Origin: Gammaproteobacteria bacterium
GTDB lineage: Bacteria > Pseudomonadota > Gammaproteobacteria > Chromatiales > Chromatiaceae
Assembly (NCBI GenBank): GCA_015767355.1
Contig: JADWMH010000130.1
Location: 1-5,895, forward strand
Length of the DNA stretch: 5,895 nucleotides
Direction: 5' to 3'
Part shown: piece after piece, positions 5,477 to 5,895 of the stretch
Layout of the letters: every line of letters begins with the position of its first letter
How positions within the stretch are numbered: position 1 is the stretch's first letter
Program-made: the position numbers and the translations under genes
The notes under the pieces: generated by a model
The model's input: the letters and a program-made list of their open reading frames with translations, nothing else
Databases searched by the model: none
Told to the model about the DNA's origin: nothing

Positions 5477-5895
5477 ATGAAAGATGGCACGTCGTACGAA
5501 ATTGGTTTGTGCGTAGAGCCAGAAACACAACACACTCCGGAGTTTTTAAAGGTTCAAATAACTAATGCGATAGACAGCATGTCCAGCCAATCGCGCCAAC
5601 TTCGTTTCGCCTCTCCAATGAAACGCTTATCCGACAGGCAGCTAGACTACCTATCGAATCTTGACGGAATAGACAGATTGGCGTGGTGCGCCTCGATTCG
5701 CACAGACAATGATGAAAGGGGTATTGGATTAGCTCGTTATGTGAAGATAGCGGATGAGAATAACGTTGCCGAGTTCGCACTGGCAGTGGTGGATCAGTTT
5801 CAAGGGCAGTGCATTGGTTACGAACTCCTAAAGAAGCTAATCGAATCAGCTGGAATCAACGGTCTGAAAATACTGAGAGGCTTTATTCTCCCGAG
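5477..5895 (+). CDS. GNAT-family N-acetyltransferase, 3' end beyond the window
   Basis: GNAT enzymes transfer an acetyl group from acetyl-CoA to an amine of a small molecule or protein. The 139 visible residues follow the layout of the GNAT subfamily also found at the C-terminus of Pat-type protein acetyltransferases: KDGT at the start, then LRFASPMKRLSDRQLDYLSN, GIGLARYV (beta-strand), and motif A as AEFALAVVDQFQGQCIGYEL. A further strand and the beginning of the turn, GLKILRGFILP, run into the window end with no stop. In motif A the glycine usual in QGxGIG is a cysteine (TGC, codon 5806-5808), one base from GGC. ATG 5477 is taken as start, but it has no clear ribosome-binding site and relatives usually have 10-15 residues before DGT. 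GTG at 5444 is an alternative in a frame open from 5408, and 5' truncation is also possible. Confidence 0.8.
   Translation, partial: MKDGTSYEIGLCVEPETQHTPEFLKVQITNAIDSMSSQSRQLRFASPMKRLSDRQLDYLSNLDGIDRLAWCASIRTDNDERGIGLARYVKIADENNVAEFALAVVDQFQGQCIGYELLKKLIESAGINGLKILRGFILP

Overview
The window looks like gammaproteobacterial chromosome. It carries central carbon genes of proteobacterial type (ATP-dependent PEP carboxykinase and ADP-glucose pyrophosphorylase), a CRP/FNR regulator and the tail of an assimilatory nitrate reductase. Several of these genes are broken, and diverged repeats lie near both ends of the window. An environmental or symbiotic sulfur-oxidiser-like gammaproteobacterium is possible, but I cannot name a taxon from the sequence alone.

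Layout. Positions 1-224 hold no intact gene, only one copy (A) of a diverged repeat. At about 225-839 on the plus strand lies the 3' end of a nasA-like nitrate reductase gene, without its first three quarters. Converging on it are glgC (905-2130, minus, split by a one-base frameshift near 1176-1179) and pckA (2172-3773, minus). These two are separated by only 41 bases and are probably cotranscribed. Upstream of pckA, 3847-4404 (minus) is a CRP/FNR-type regulator that has lost its N-terminal end. Next comes a plus-strand pair of small secreted-protein genes: a glycine-zipper protein (4524-4868) and a 37-codon exported peptide (4946-5059) followed by a good hairpin terminator (5082-5118). Repeat copy B lies at 5183-5236. 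A GNAT acetyltransferase gene starts near 5477 and runs off the right end.

Function. PEP carboxykinase makes phosphoenolpyruvate from oxaloacetate (gluconeogenesis) and GlgC makes ADP-glucose for glycogen, so the pckA-glgC pair links gluconeogenic carbon flow to carbon storage. As read, glgC cannot give a full-length enzyme unless the frameshift is a sequence error.

The most notable structure is that the block of about 225-4404 is bounded on both sides by genes that lack their 5' ends exactly at the edges. On the right edge, regulator homology stops where a 29-base segment begins that recurs 618 bases away as the end of the small exported peptide gene. This points to past recombination that brought repeat-type or duplicated DNA up against both sides of a conserved metabolic segment. 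I see no tRNA, rRNA, CRISPR array, transposase or recognised defence system.
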